Program-made: the position numbers and the translations under genes
Shown here: one piece after another, positions 45,316-59,178 of the stretch
Layout of the letters: the number at the start of each line of letters is the position of its first letter
Position numbering within the stretch: the stretch's first letter is position 1
The notes under the pieces: model-generated
The model's database searches: none
What the model saw: only the letters and a program-made list of their open reading frames with translations
What the model was told of the DNA's origin: nothing
From: Protea cynaroides
Taxonomy: Eukaryota > Streptophyta > Magnoliopsida > Proteales > Proteaceae
Direction of reading: 5' to 3'
Length of the DNA: 64,000 nt
Assembly (NCBI GenBank): GCA_028583415.1
Contig: CM053276.1
Location: 128,428,007 to 128,492,006, forward strand

Positions 45316-48300
45316 ATGGCGTGCATTTCTTCAGCTCCGTCATCGTTCATTCTCACTTCTGATTTCTGTCGAGCTCGTGGAGAAAAATCCACTTCAATTT
45401 CGTGGGTTTCCTCATTTCCCCAAATGAAAATATCCATCGACTCAATCAGAAATCCCTCTCCAGTGAAACCCAGGGAGGTGAGCATTTTTCATCCTCAAAA
45501 CCCCTGTGCTTGGTTGTCTGCTATTTTTATTTTGCTCTTAATAATACCATAATCATATTGTATGTTGGAGAAACCCTAAACACCGCATTACAATATATAA
45601 TTGGAAAATTTTATATCTGCTCCTATAGTTATTCGACTTCTGAGTGAATTTGTTACCCAATTTGTTTAGTCACTGAAGTTGGTAGTACGAGTAGATGAGA
45701 CCAAATGTTTGAAATTGAGAACCCAATTCAACCCTTTTTTTTTTTTGGGTAAGGTTATGATGGTTTCAACAACTTGAGAGTTGTCTGTGAACTGGTTTTA
45801 CATCTGCGTACGGACTATCGAAATAAAGGATTGAAAAATGGAAGCAGGAACATAGTTTCAGCAAAGATAACATCCAAATATGGAGATATGTAGATCAATT
45901 TTTGGTTCATTGTAGTTAAGTTGCTGATTTTGTTGGTTATAGACTGAATGGTGATGCTTGTTATATATGTTTAGCATAAAATGGTTCTTACACCGGTAGA
46001 AAATGGAACTTTAATCCGAAAGCAATAATTCTTTGAAGAACTGAAAGAACTTAGAAATTGGTCATTATATGAGTTAGGAAAACCAAAAGTGGAGGTAAAG
46101 GATAGATAAGTAAATGAACATCCCTTTGCTTCCATGATTCCACCATTGTTTGTGTTCACCAACTTATTCTCATCCTCTTTTCTACCTCTCTTTCCGCTCA
46201 ATGCCCTCAAATATCTCTGTCTCAATGTCTCCCTTTTGCCTCTTTCATTGGTCAAAATTCTCAATGAAATTATATGTAGGCCCTAGCAATAAACCCAGGT
46301 TGTTTTTCCAGTCAGCCCAAGCCATTGGGTTTTTGAAGATAACAAGTATTCAGAGCAAGTTGGCGGTAGCATTCCTAGATATCTTACTTCCTCTATCCAT
46401 GGACATAGTTGAGCATTTTCTTTTTTTCTTTTTTCTTTTTGGTGCAAAGCTTCTTCTTAAATCAACAGTCCAAATTTGGTATTATTGGGGTGCAAGAGTT
46501 TTGATATTCCTCTGTTTGCCATAGAGAGATAAAATAAGGGCTGGTCAAGCACTGTTTGCTTCTTTTTATATATTTGAAATTATTGAGAGTCTATAATTCA
46601 TAGTAGGTCCTCTATAATTGAAAAAATAGAGGTCTCAGTATTCAGTAGTGAGCTGGAATTTCCTCTATTTGGCTTTTACTTCATTATTAAAGCCCTCATC
46701 TTCTACTTGGAAGAAAAACAAGAAGTTTCGTTCCCTATCAAAGAGCAAATAGTTGCTTCTTGCTCTCAGTTGGTGAGCTCCTTCTATGTTTATGTTTGAT
46801 ATTTACTGCCAAAGACGGAGGGCGCTTTGGGGGTGCTGACTTTCAAATTATTCTACTCTTCACCTTGTTTTACTGTTCTTATTATTGATGAGCTTATGCT
46901 TGTCGATGGCTTGCATGGGAGAACAGGGGAGATAAGAGCACGAGAAACCATCTCAAGCGGTGAAACTCAAACTTAATATATTTTCATTTGTTGTTTTTCC
47001 TCTCTCACTACTTAGCTGCTTTAGTGCTCCTGTGATTTTCCATTTGTGCATTTTTCAAGAGGACTTGCATAAGCACATCCAAGAAGGATGGGATATTCTC
47101 AAAGTGTTGTGTCAATAATTGGAATCAGACCTCATACTGAGTTTTGAGTGCTATGTCCTTGTTGAGTTTGGCCTAACTTCATCAATGATGTCATGTGGTA
47201 CAAGATGATCTTTGAATTGAAAATCATTATAAGGGAAAAGGGGAATCATATCCTTGTCACCTCCTTGTATTTGAATGCAAGCCACTGGGGATAAGGGAAA
47301 TTGTCTTGGACATTAAGTTCCATTTGTGGTATCCTGGGGCTTGGGGAACAAATTAAACTGTTTACGTAAAATAAGAAAAAAAAAAGAAAAGATAAGGGAA
47401 TTCGACTGAAGAATTTTTGAATGAAAGACCTGGACCATCTCAAGAATATGTAAATGCATACCTTCTTTTGTAATGGAATGGATTTCCTCACTGAAAGAGT
47501 TTAGAGCGAACTTTGAGTCCTTGGTAATGATTTGGCTTCCATTCGGAGAGCTGATTGATGTAAATTTTGTAAAATTTAGAGTAAGTTATATGCCATACTT
47601 TGTACCAGTAACTGATGTTGTGTGAGTAGAATATTTTGATACAGTTTTCATTCCAGAAAAGGAATAGGTTCTGGCGGGTGGGGGAGATGAAATACTGCCT
47701 TTTGGCACATGTTCTTTTTTGCACTCCTATTGGCAATGTTGTATTTGCAAGTGGCTGAGGGGTCTGGACTAAGTTATTGAGTCTCAATTCATCTCATTAT
47801 GTTAAATCTTGGTTGATTCCTAGTTGAATTATATCGACTGTCTGATTAGTTGCATTTCCTTTGGCTGATGAAAGTAAAAATAAAAAACAGTGAATAATAG
47901 TGTAGACGGAAGTTGATATATAACATTGGATGGAAGGGCTAACTCCATGCAGATCTGGCATCCTGTGCCATCGTGCAGTCTGTGTGCCAACTGCCAAACT
48001 TGAGAGGGTCCTATGTTATATTTGAGTGGTCATGTAGTTCATAGAAACATGTATGGTTGTTGATGGCACAAAGGTGCACGAGACCTGTTGAAATGAGTTG
48101 GCATATGGATCTTCTACTTGTGACATGATGTATCAATTTTTGGAACAAGTGTACTTTGTGGGAGCTCTTAAATTGTTGTTCCTAATGCTGAGTCCTGCAT
48201 ATGTTGGTTTTTTTTTATTGGTAGGCTGTCTATGATCTGCAATCTTGATACACTAGTTGTTGGATCCGTGCTCTGTTTAATTCTTTTATTCTTTTACAAT

Positions 48301-48766
48301 TTATACTGGAATCTTGAACCTAGAAATAAAAGAATGCATCTAATCGTTGTTGCATATTCGTTTGCAGGGTGGAATTATTCAAGCTGCTTGGACCCGCAGG
48401 TCCCGAGGTGAACTTGCGAAGAGACCCAACCGGAAATCATGGAAACAGAGGACAGATATGTTCATGAGGCCTTTCTTACTAAATGTTTTCTTCTCTAAGA
48501 GATATATTCATGCCAAAGTGGTTCACCGTGGTACAAGTAAAGTGATCTCTGTTGCTAGTACAAATGCCAAGGATTTGAGAAACACTTTGCCATCCCTCAT
48601 TGATAACAATGCTTGTAGAATAGTTGGGAGGCTCATTGCTGAAAGATCCATGGAAGCTGATGTTTTTGCAATATCATACGAGCCCAAGAAAAATGAGAGA
48701 ATTGAAGGTAAGCTGGGCATTGTTCTCGATACTATTCAGGAGAATGGGATTATTTTTGTAGACTGA
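45316..48766 (+). CDS. uL18-family ribosomal protein, organellar type, 186 aa, two exons
   Basis: Exon 1 is 45316-45477 (54 codons) with donor GTGAGC. Exon 2 is 48368-48766 after TTTGCAG (132 codons plus stop). The phase-0 junction gives 186 residues. The exon-2 product shows the L18p/L5e pattern: KRYIHAKVVHRGTSKVISVA, then STNAKDLRNTLPS, then CRIVGRLIAERSMEADVFAI. Exon 1 is rich in Ser, begins MACISSAPSS and has few acidic residues, as a plastid or mitochondrial targeting sequence would. Bacterial-type L18 binds 5S rRNA in the large subunit. This plant subfamily (annotated L18p/L5e family protein) is diverged and its role is less clear. The 2.9-kb intron holds no recognisable gene. The start is the first ATG giving the targeting-like N-terminus. 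Confidence 0.87.
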
Positions 48767-51009
48767 CTTTCCTGTGGTCAGAGCTTAGAGTTTGAATTGT
48801 CAACCCATAGTAGAGATTTTCTGTTTCCCCGAAATACTTCTGTAGCATGTTTGTCATGCACAGTAGAAATGAAAAAAAAGAAGAAGAGATTGTTCTTATT
48901 TTCTTTAGGTTTCATTCTTCCAGAATATCAGTAACTTCTGCACTGATCATCATTTTGTTGAATGCTTGTGAAAATTTGAATGTCACCGAAGAGAATAGGT
49001 GGATCGTGGTCCAGTTCACAGACAAACCTACTTGTGGTATATGAGTCTTACAATGGTCTACAGATGAACTCATTGCCACATGGTCTTGTGTCTCTCTTTT
49101 TTTTCCCTCAGGGGTAAGATGAATTGAATATACACATATCAAATTTGGTAGGCAATCTCATCCAAATGACTCATGTTTTAAATTTGATCCATGAACATGA
49201 CTAGGTATGTTGAAAAAACATGTCTACTTGATTGGATACTCTGAAAGCTAATTGTATTACTTTGAAAGTTACCACATGACAGTTGTTGACAATCGTAGAA
49301 GGTATTAAAAGATTGGAATTTGTTCAGATGAGTTGTCCTATTCGAATCAGAATTGATTAATACCAATCACGCTTTCAGTAAATTCCGAAAACCTGAAGTG
49401 GCTGATTCCAACTGATAAGTGTGGTTGGAAAGTTAGAAGGTTGAAAGCGAGAGATTTGATTCAATGCTAGGCCACTACTGCCCAAGGGCCTTACACTAGG
49501 GCATACAACACTTTCTATCCAATTCTGTGTGATTCCAGGCTTATTGGAGTTGGAATCGGATCAGAATCAATGCAGAACAATTTAATGTTTTAATTTTTTT
49601 TTTTTTTTTGGTAAAAATTTAATATTTGATTCCGAGTTTAAAAAATTGTGTTGGGTGGAGGAACGGTTATTGTGGTTCAAGAATCAAAACCCTGCAAGCA
49701 TCTTCTGATTGTCCAAAAGAGTGAAAGATAAAGAATCAACCACATTTCTTTACTAAGGCTGCTGTCATGGGACATGGATTCTCAGTTGAGAATTATGTTT
49801 CTATGTGGGAGGGGTCGTCGTATCAGGTTCTGAGAATCGAGTACTACATGTAAGTGGCAGATCCTGAAAGATTGCATACAACAAAGTCATCTCGGTCAGA
49901 TAATTCTTAATCATGTGATTTATGTTGCTTTAATATTTTGGAGTTTCTGAAAATTAACAAAATTTATTTCTTGAATGTATAGTGATAAATCGGATAAACG
50001 TTCAGACCTTGAGGATCTAAACTACAATAAAATACCCGATTTACATTTCTGGGAGCTCATTATTCAAATTCAAATTTAAATTCAAATTGGACACCATTGG
50101 TGAACTACATTATATCAGACTCCCAACCATGGTTCAAGTAATCTATATCTGATCAGTACAAATCAATTCTCAATTTAATCATGTTTTAATATACTTATAT
50201 ATGGTATCGACCACGTGTCAATTTTCCATTAGATCCGTACGTTGAATTGGATCGGTTTTTGGACATAGCTGATAACGGATTAGAAAGTCATAAACAAAAC
50301 TTTCTGGGAAGAAATAATGCATTGAACAATCTCCAAAGATAGAATATTTTACTATAAATAATTTTTATTAAGAGAATTAAGTCACAACAACAATAATAAT
50401 AACTTACCCAAAAAAAAAAAAAACAATAATAATAAAATGACAGTATAGGCCCCATCAGATAAACTAAGAAGAGTACAAAATATGCTGGTGATGCTTCTCA
50501 TGTAAGATACATCATATGCGGTATACTAAGTTCAACACCTGCATAAGGATCCACAAAAACCGTAAACATTAATGTTGTAATAAGACAGATTCAACTTATT
50601 TTTTTTATATAGCTTAAACTACACCATTTTCTCAAAATTCTAATTCCTTCATAGGAAAATAAAATACTAGGTGGTTGTCAATTAACTAAGAGTCTAATTG
50701 ATTAGTTGTAAGGGCCAAAAATCAGTGCAGCAAAGAGAAATTTCATTATTCTAACTAAGCTAGGGCATTGTTTCTGTGCACAGGTTTGAAATTTTTTTTA
50801 TTAATTTTTCATGTCCCATATACTGATATACATTGACATACAATCCCTGCAAACCTTGTATTCTTCATTAATATATCAAAGCCATCATTCTCTGAATCTC
50901 CAATAATTATAATGAGGATGACATAGTAAAAGTACGAGAAAAATTAATTAAAGGTCAATGTATTACCTCTCCATCCACAACATGTAGCAGTGCAAGTGTA
51001 ATAGTATCA
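48767..51009. other. Intergenic between convergent L18 and UMP kinase genes
   Basis: Contains the 3' UTRs of both genes, whose ends face each other. No ORF longer than about 80 codons resembles a known protein. A T-run is at 49589-49609. No element boundary was recognised. Confidence 0.6.
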
Positions 51010-54000
51010 CTAAGCAACCTGCAGCCAAACCACAACAATGTTGTCTAAGAACAAGTGAAGCTATATAACTGTGTTGCCATGTCCATTACGGAACTTGTGA
51101 TAGTATATATATTCACGTCATAAATTTATTACTGTTTAGACAGGTTCCTGGCTACCATGTCCCCTAAGATGGCATACTTCAAGACCTTAATTGATTTATG
51201 TGGGCCTAATACAAGGGATTGCTGGTTACATTCTGTTGGACTCTTAAAGAAATTAGAAAAGGTGACTTGAGAGCAATTTGCGGTATAAGAGTAACTCCTG
51301 ATGTCAACACGAAGTTCACCGTGAATCAGTCTATCCACCATAACATATATATTGTTCAACATGCATCATTGTCCCTGCATATCAGTTCTCGTTATCAGGC
51401 AATAGGTTTGCCACATGGTGTCTTACCTTTGCATGAATTGAAGAGAAAACAGTTTTGACAGCCTCAAAGACCTCTTCAACAGGCTTTCCAGCATCAATCT
51501 GAGCAAAATATATGGGTTAAATGGGACATCAAAAGTTCTTTGAACTCTGTGATCTGTAATTAAGGAAACTAGACAAGAAATTACCTTCCGAACCTTCCCC
51601 CTTGACTCGTAATATTCAACCACGGGAACACTGGATTCTACAAAAACCTTAAACCTCTTCCGTATAGTATCAATGTTATCATCTTCTCTTCCCTTCATAA
51701 CCCAATAGGATGATATTAAGTTACATAGAAAAAAGTGCTCAAAATACAGGAAAAAGCAAGGGAAGAGATAGTCAAAAGATGAATTGACCACATAACATAT
51801 AGGAAGCTATCTTAACCTGGTTCCTATTCATAATTCGCCTCTCCATTTCCTCCTCCGAGCAATCGAAAAACAATACAAATTCTGGAATAATTCCCGTCTG
51901 CAAGAAAATGCCAAAAACATAAGTTGGAAGAACCTTGAGAAATGAGCATTCCAACCAAATTATTTTCTCCACAAAAACATGGCTAATGGAGTGTGTGATT
52001 GTGGTGATGGTCTTACAACTTTCTCAAACGCAGCACGATTCTCTTCATTACGGGGGAAGCCATCGATAAGGAATTTTTCATTATCAATATCCATCATTGC
52101 CTGTTGGAGAAGCTTAATTGTTACCTCAGAAGGAACAATCTTCCCCTCCTTAATCATATTCTGGATCATTTCACTGCCAAAATAAAGACAACTATTAGAG
52201 GCATAGTTTCAAGATCAAGGGATGTACAGAAATAAAGCAGAACCTTAAACAGATTAGCATCAGAAAAAATTCCATTTGAAGTTGTCGAAAAAATAATGCC
52301 CAGGTCATGATGTCCACTAAATCACTAATGCAGCATCTCTCCAGGACCCATGGGCCAAAAAACATGCATTGGGTGGACATGCAATTTATCGGGCCAGCCT
52401 AGAAGGTTCTCACTTATAAGTTGAAGTGGGTGGATGATTCAAATTATCCGATACATCCCGTTTAGATTTCTTTTTAACAGCTCAAGAAAAGAGAATAGCT
52501 TAAAAAAGCAGAATCCCTGCATCGGATTGTTAGGGTCATCCAAGCAGGCCAATGCTTGATCAATGAGATTTCCTAGATGGACCAAATGATTCAAACTATC
52601 CGATATATCCCGTTTAGATTTCTTTTTAACAGCTCAAGAAAAGAGAATAGCTTAAAAAAGCAGAATTCCTGCATCGGATTGTTAGGGTCATCCAAGCAGG
52701 TCAATTCTTGGTCAATGAGATTTCCTAGATGGACCAACCAAATACAATTTGTAAGTCTCAACTGTCAGTGCCTTATATGTTTTGGACTGGTTTCGGATCC
52801 TCTCCCAAGCATTCCTCCAAATCAAGACAATTATCGACAACTGAACGAAAATGGATGAAGTTTTATCAATAACACTGAAAAAATTTAGGTAGTGGACAAA
52901 CTCAACTAGGAGAAAACAAGAAATGGAGGAAAAATAATATCTCAAACGTATAAAATTACAAAGTATTTCTAAGTCACCCTCCGCGAGATGAGTAGGGCCT
53001 AAAATAGATATTAGAGGCATATCGTGCACTATTTGGAACCATTTAATGGATATTGTCAAGAGATAGCCTTACCTAGAAATAGACTACCAACCATATCCTT
53101 TAATTGGTTAAGAGTTAAAACTCCAGAAAATATTGCAAGCTTTCCAGGAATTTTTTCCCCCATTGCAAACAGTGATCGAGATGCAAGAATCAAACCCCAT
53201 GGCAATCTAGTTAGACTGTTAGAGGATAGGATTCTAATTCTTGCCAGTTTTTTTTAACCTAGACCTTCAAGGTGGCAAGCATCATATAGTGGTGGACTTT
53301 GCAGTAACTCTCACGTCCAACTGATTTAATGGTCAGTCCAAATAATATAACCCATGGCACCCCGTCAGTTTCTAATCACCCTAGGTTCTGCATTGTAGCC
53401 ACAATGTATTTCAAGTGGTCATGGTTTATAATGCCACCAATAAAAAGTGTTGGTTTGATCATTCGTAGTGTAACATGGATTACTTTTTATACCACAGCTA
53501 TTGACATCATACCCATTTTCAGAACCAGATTTAATTTCTGCTCGAAGAAGATCACCAGCACTGAGATGACTGAACCCAAAGTGTTCAACAATATTTGCAC
53601 ATTGGGTGCCTTTACCACTACCTGGACCACCTGTTCAATTATTTAATCACAAACATACTTATCAGAATATAAATTTGTCAGGATCCACATGAAACTTAAT
53701 CACTCTAAGAAGGAAAAGGGAAACTCTAACCATTAATATGAAAGCATACAAACTTGGTCATTGATAGAGAAAATAAAAGAAAAGGGCAGGAAAAAGACCA
53801 CATAGATATGTTCAATTTTTGCATGTGTGCACGCACTCGTCTCTGTGTTTTTGTGTTATTAAATGTCATTAGTCATGTAACTTCTGATTGAATAACAATT
53901 GTTTTGAAAACCTCTTACTAGGGAAAAAGTATGTTAGAAAGTAAAAGTCAAGAGATGAAAGAGATGAATGCAATTAAAAGTGTATTTCAAGAGCATAAGA

Positions 54001-54698
54001 AGATTTGATATATTGGGCATTGAAACGAAGTAGCGGCATGAACTACTGTTGAAGTTTGGGCTCAGTACAGCTCCTCTTTTTTTTTTTCACTAAAATTTTC
54101 AAAAGGTGCTCAACTGATAGCTTCAAGCTACTATCTAAAGTTACAAAAAAGAAGTTTTAAGTCATGTTTTAATTAAAGAGGCTGTCAGGTGCATCCTTTC
54201 CCAGTTAGAAACTGTTATAAACTTGATATTTAAACTTGAGTAGATAAAAACGTAAATCACCACAAATGACAATTGCAAAAAAAGAAAAGAAAAAAGAAAC
54301 CATAACTGAGAACTAACCCAAAACGAAGACAACTTGGACCTTCTTTCCATTTGGCAAGGTTCCATTTGCTTCCTGCATCCAAAAGAATACTAGTCATAAG
54401 AGAAAATCAAGCCTCATTCTCCCGCAATGAAGCAAGTTAGGGTTTTTTTTTTTTGGATCCCTTGATCTAGTGTTTGATCAAATGGCTAGACCTTAAAGCC
54501 GTTAATCCACAATTCAATACCGTGCTGGTCCTTTAACTGTGCCTGGGAATAGGCGAGTCAGCATATCTAGGCACCTTATGATATCAAAGTCTCAATTTCT
54601 CGCAAGCATGAGAGGGAAGTCACGAGTGATTAACAAGCCAAAATAAATTTTAAATAGCAAAAATTACCTGCTTCACAGCATCAACCACGGTTCCCATG
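51010..54698 (-). CDS. UMP-CMP kinase, 209 aa, eight coding exons
   Basis: Coding exons, all GT-AG and in frame: 54698-54669, 54372-54318, 53630-53513, 52173-52017, 51897-51817, 51692-51585, 51498-51427, 51018-51010 (last two codons plus stop). The enzyme moves phosphate from ATP to UMP or CMP in pyrimidine nucleotide synthesis, probably in the cytosol since no transit peptide is seen. Motifs are the P-loop GGPGSGKGT (residues 29-37), HLSAGDLLRAEI (NMP-binding), KFLIDGFPRNEENRAAFE, and the short LID NRNQGREDDN. The product is close to Arabidopsis UMK3 (about 200 aa). A 5'-UTR intron separates exon 54740-54669 (42 nt of leader) from a leader exon ending at 55332. The start ATG is the first in the spliced leader that opens this frame. 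Confidence 0.95.
52435..52738 (+). repeat. Tandem duplication, 153-bp unit, in UMP kinase intron
   Basis: Units start at 52435 and 52588 and are about 93-95% identical by eye. Shared cores are CCCGTTTAGATTTCTTTTTA and GGATTGTTAGGGTCATCCAA. The duplication lies in the intron between kinase exons 3 and 4. Confidence 0.93.
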
Positions 54699-55331
54699 AG
54701 TGGCAACTATATTGCTTTTTAATGTGTTTAAATGTGCTACCTGCATGACACATAACCAACCAACAAAGAAAACATGAATTTATCTAATAATTGAAGAAAC
54801 TTCTTCATCAGTTTCTACAATATTAATAGTTGAACTGAATATCTCAGAGAAGAATAGATCCAGAAAACTTCTTCGAAAAATAGTTGTCTTTGAGTCTATA
54901 TCCAATCCAAACTCCTTTTTCTTTTTCTTTCGCTGAATTTAATTCCGTTTTAAATTCCATACGGAAATTTAATATTTCGAATCAAAGGCTACAAACGAAT
55001 GAATTTCGATGTCCATCCATCGAGATTATCTGCAGGAACTTTAAATTAAGCAGAATTCAGCATATCATGCTAGATTTCAGCACAGACAACAGAACTAAAA
55101 ACGGAATCGCTTGATTTTAGAGCATTGTTCACTCAAATAGTCAAATCAAACCAGATCTAAAGAAATTTAATATCCAACAGACTCCACTGTATAGATCCAT
55201 ATACGACTCAGAACAATAAATAAAAATGTAAGATTGAAGTCAAATGTTTTAACAGATAGAGCTCCGAAACAATGAAAACTATGTCAGATCAGATGAAACG
55301 GAACAAAAATTCATCAGATGTCAAGTAGTAC

Positions 55332-55506
55332 CTGATCCAAAAGCTTGGTGAACGTTTCTCTGAGAACAAGAAAAGAAGAAAACAGAGGTAGAGCTTCGAT
55401 TTGTTAGTTGCAAAGAAAGAAGAAGAACAGAGAAGAAAAGGGAGGGAAATGAGATCACCGAAGGAAACAGACACGAACTCTCTTAATTGGGTTGGGGGGT
55501 TTTATA
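55332..55506 (-). promoter_or_regulatory. UMP kinase TATA box and 5' leader exon
   Basis: On the minus strand CTATAAAACC has TATAAA at 55506-55501, which would place the transcription start near 55472. A leader exon then runs to 55332, where GGATCAG is followed by the donor GTACTACTTG. The acceptor TGCAG is just before 54740. A 5'-UTR intron of about 590 bp results, a common expression-supporting arrangement in plant housekeeping genes. Confidence 0.65.
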
Positions 55507-55985
55507 GAGAGGCGCTTAAAAGACTACAACTGTCTTACCTGGTTTACCTGCCAATCACTAATTTCTTCATTTAAAATATAATAAAAATAAATAAATAATT
55601 AATTCATTCTGATTCACTTCTTGAATGTTGAAACCTTATTTTGGTTGGTGTTTTTATATTGCCACCGGTCGACGGATAGAAATCTTCTCCTATCAACCTA
55701 CAGATTGTCAAGGGTCAGATTTCAATTGATGCATATCGATGTAATAATATGCGTGCTATGCCGGCTGAACTCCAACCCTTGGATCAGTTGCAATTCCCAC
55801 CTGCGTAGGAGAGGATTTGGATCCCCAGTCCACATCAGATGGAGTTGTCTTTCACATCAGAGCAGGAAGTTTCCATTTTATATTATTTATGAATTATCTA
55901 TAATAGCCTTTCTTTTTTTTGGCTGGTGTTAAGAAGCAAGACTATATTTTGTCATTATTTTTCAAAAAAAGAAAGAGTAAAAAGG
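55507..55985. other. Intergenic, upstream of UMP kinase
   Basis: 55640-55850 resembles the repeat at 42740-42905, with GGATCAGT and GGAGAGGATTTGGATCC words. No gene is seen. Confidence 0.5.
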
Positions 55986-56215
55986 GATCCACATCCTCTC
56001 CCGCTTGAGATTTGGTAGGAGAGTTGGCGGTTCAGATGGATGGCCGGCACCTGGTTCTCTGGTGAATCTGAGTCCTCCATCCGAGTCGACACCCCTGTCG
56101 GCTCAGCTTGTCGGCTCTGGTGTCGGCTCCGATGGAGGACTTGGATTCACCCGAGAGCCAAGTGTCGGCCATCCATCAGGGTCGCCAAATCTCAAACGGG
56201 AGAGGATTTCTATAC
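55986..56215. mobile_element. Foldback MITE, about 230 bp
   Basis: The whole element is an imperfect palindrome. The outer arms are CCTCTCCCGCTTGAGATTTGG and its mirror CCAAATCTCAAACGGGAGAGG. The inner arms are GATGGATGGCCG/CGGCCATCCATC and GAGTCCTCCATCCGAG/CTCCGATGGAGGACTTG. Flanks GTAAAAAG and GTAAAAAAAG may be the remains of a target-site duplication. ORFs through it are artefacts. Confidence 0.85.
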
Positions 56216-56311
56216 GGTAAAAAAAGACCATATTTTGACAATGCCTCTCTTTTGTGTTGCGCGGAATATTCGTTTAATCAAAAGAATTGCCAAATCAAAA
56301 AAGACAGAAAA

Positions 56312-56313
<2 letters not shown>

Positions 56314-56377
<64 letters not shown>
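56314..56377. repeat. (TA)n microsatellite
   Basis: About 32 uninterrupted TA units, 100 bp right of the foldback element. Confidence 0.97.
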
Positions 56378-56382
<5 letters not shown>

Positions 56383-58221
56383 CTCTCATGCATTTGTTAT
56401 GGTATTATCTCATATGGTACCTCAACTAGTTGGTATCCACCCTAATTATTTTGTAAAATTATAAGGACATAACTTGGTTTAGGTTAAGAGTCACCTTTCC
56501 ATCCGACCTTATAGTATCTTGAAGTAAAAGGATATGCTCCCTCTGTGTGTGACATTAATATTTAGAAAAGTTTAGAGAAATATATATGAAATAATAATAC
56601 CAACGAATTCGATTGCATTGGGTGAGTTGTAACTTGTAACGTGACTACGTGACTTTAAGGCAAGAGAATGAACCCCAAAAGATGAATATAAATAAGGCGT
56701 AAGTTTAGGAAGAAAGCATGGTGGGGCCTACACGGCATTTTATAATGGCTCGCGCTGTTCGCACGATTCCAAATTGTTTAAAGGAAGCAAGAGAGACCAT
56801 CAACGTGTCCCGAAAGGTCCTTTCCGGTGGGAATTTAACGGTTAAGGCTTGATAAAATTTTTGCTTTTGAATTCTGGATTTTGATTTAAAGTTTGGATTC
56901 TCCTCTAGTTATTTTAGGATTATTTTGAAGTAGAAACCTGTTTAATAATGCAATTCCTGGAATGAATTCCAGAGTTTTTTTTTAGAACAAAAGCATGTTT
57001 GATAACACACTGATTTGGAATCACTTCACAGTTGAAATAGAATATAATCCTGATTGATAAAAAATATTCTGGAGAAAAATTAAAAATGAAATTAAAATAA
57101 CAAAAACTATCCCTCTTTTTTTTTTAAATACATATTTTGAAATATAATTAAAATAGCATGGTTGGTATATAACATTATATTTTAATAATCCCACTCCATG
57201 TCTGCTATATAAACAACATAACATGTCAAAAACAATAGCCATATGGATATGAATAAAATAATCTCATATATTGGGTATAACACGAAATTGTGTAAATAAA
57301 CTTCATGTCGTATATGGTGGGTTCCCCTTGTCACAAAATATGACTGGTTGGGTTGAGGTAGCAACTCTTCAATCTATGATTCTCATCCACCCAAAAAAAT
57401 GATTGTGCATGATCTTACTTCATCAACCAAGTGTAAAAGAGTCGGTCGGGATTTTTTTTTGTTCAACTTAAACCATTGTACTATATAATACTGCATAATA
57501 AATGAAAAAAAATAGAAACACATAACAAATTCAAAACTACCATTACATATCAAACCACATCAAACCATTGTATTATGTGAAAAAGTATTTCATAAAATTT
57601 AAACAAACCATAATAAGTTTACATAACCCATTGTATCAAACTTGAAATCAATTAAAAATTTAAACAAATCATTCTATCAAACCATTGTACTCAAATTAAA
57701 CAAACCATTGTATCAAATGTAAACAACTTTTAAATAAAACCACTATTGATATCATGGAAATGACTCTATCGCCCACAATTTCTTCTCATCATTTAAGCTC
57801 ATGAACAGCTCTCTTCACTCCGCATTGTTCATCATATGATTCATAACTTTGACATATAACACTTTATCAAGATCCGGAATTTGGTTCAAAGATGTCACTA
57901 GGTTCTTCACTAGGCTGCTGTTAAAGCTCTTGGGTGTCCAAGTTATCACCGTCACTTTCTCCCATTACAATGTTATCATCATTGTTGGAACAGGCAAACA
58001 CATCCGATGCATAAAGATCAACAAATATCACTTCAAGAGATTTCCACTGGGACAACCCATTTTTTCTATATTTTGCCCAACCAGGATTTTCCTGAAACCA
58101 AAATGATAACGTTTAAGAAAATCTATGATTGAAAAAAAAAACACCTGTTCAGAAACAGCCAGACGTCAACTGGGTATGGAATGTTATAAATGAAGCCAAC
58201 AAGATAATAGCCGTCTAATTG
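56378..58221. other. Intergenic; no gene seen
   Basis: AT-rich, with several loosely repeated ACCATTGTATCAAA words at 57560-57720. Short ORFs are not recognisable. Confidence 0.5.
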
Positions 58222-58378
58222 GGACTTGGATCGTCTCCAGTCCGTCCAGTCGTCCAGTCATGGACTGGACGGACTGGATTAAAAGGACACGCATACCAAT
58301 ACATGGGGGAGCATGTCCTTTAAATCCAGTCCGCCCAGTCCACGACTGAACGACTGAACGACTGGAGACGATCTTTTT
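58222..58378. mobile_element. GTCCAG foldback MITE, copy B (11-bp target-site duplication)
   Basis: 157 bp, from GGACTTGGATCGTC to GACGATCTTTTT, flanked by perfect 11-bp repeats CCGTCTAATTG (58211-58221 and 58379-58389). The inverse orientation of the 30285 copy reads the same across the loop. Confidence 0.9.
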
Positions 58379-59178
58379 CCGTCTAATTGAGTACTCCATC
58401 CTGCTTTACATACTACTTTAATAATTATCCTTTCCTTTGGATGGGACTTGTCTATGGACCAATGATATAACAGACCCTTCAACTTCCCTCTTGGGAGAAG
58501 TATATGAATTACTCATTGATGCTTAAAGAATAAACTAACTAAACCAATGCAACCCTCATGCCAAACCAAGCCAGAAAACATAAAAATGAAAGATGTTAAT
58601 TAGACAGAAAAAGCCTCAAAATGCACAATACTAGTAAATTTGGATGCACTTGCAAGCTTTTATGATAGTGTAAGGCTGGATTCAAAGACAAAAATATAAT
58701 CTGCATAAATACATGAAGGAACAGGATGAAGTAATTCAAATATTGCACTGTACATAAATTCTAGATAATCATTCAAACCAATTGAAGGCACTGAGACTGA
58801 AAACTTTTAAGACAAGATTTTCTCAATATAAACTCACCCAAATAAAAGGTGCCAAAAGCTACAAAAATTCAAATGGCCACATCGAAAATCCTGAAGTGTC
58901 TTTCGGCATAGACCCAACATTTTTTTTATCTAACTAGAATTTATGGCATCCACAGTAAAAGGCCGAGAACAAATCCTAAACTACATGTAAGTTTCTTATA
59001 ACACTTGAAAAATCCAAAGTTAGATCTTGTTTTAGCCGAACAAACAATTTCCACAACATAGACTGGATTCATGACCTCTCTATTTCCACAGTCCAGATTT
59101 TTTCCCCAGCCTTTTATTTACCAAAATTAAAAATAAAAAATAAACAAAGAAAAAGGTTCCCAATGTGCAAGATCTGCA

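Noticed and set aside
56005..56220. Ser/Gly-rich ORF
   Set aside because: Runs through the palindromic foldback element. Open frames on all sides are a by-product of GC-rich inverted arms.
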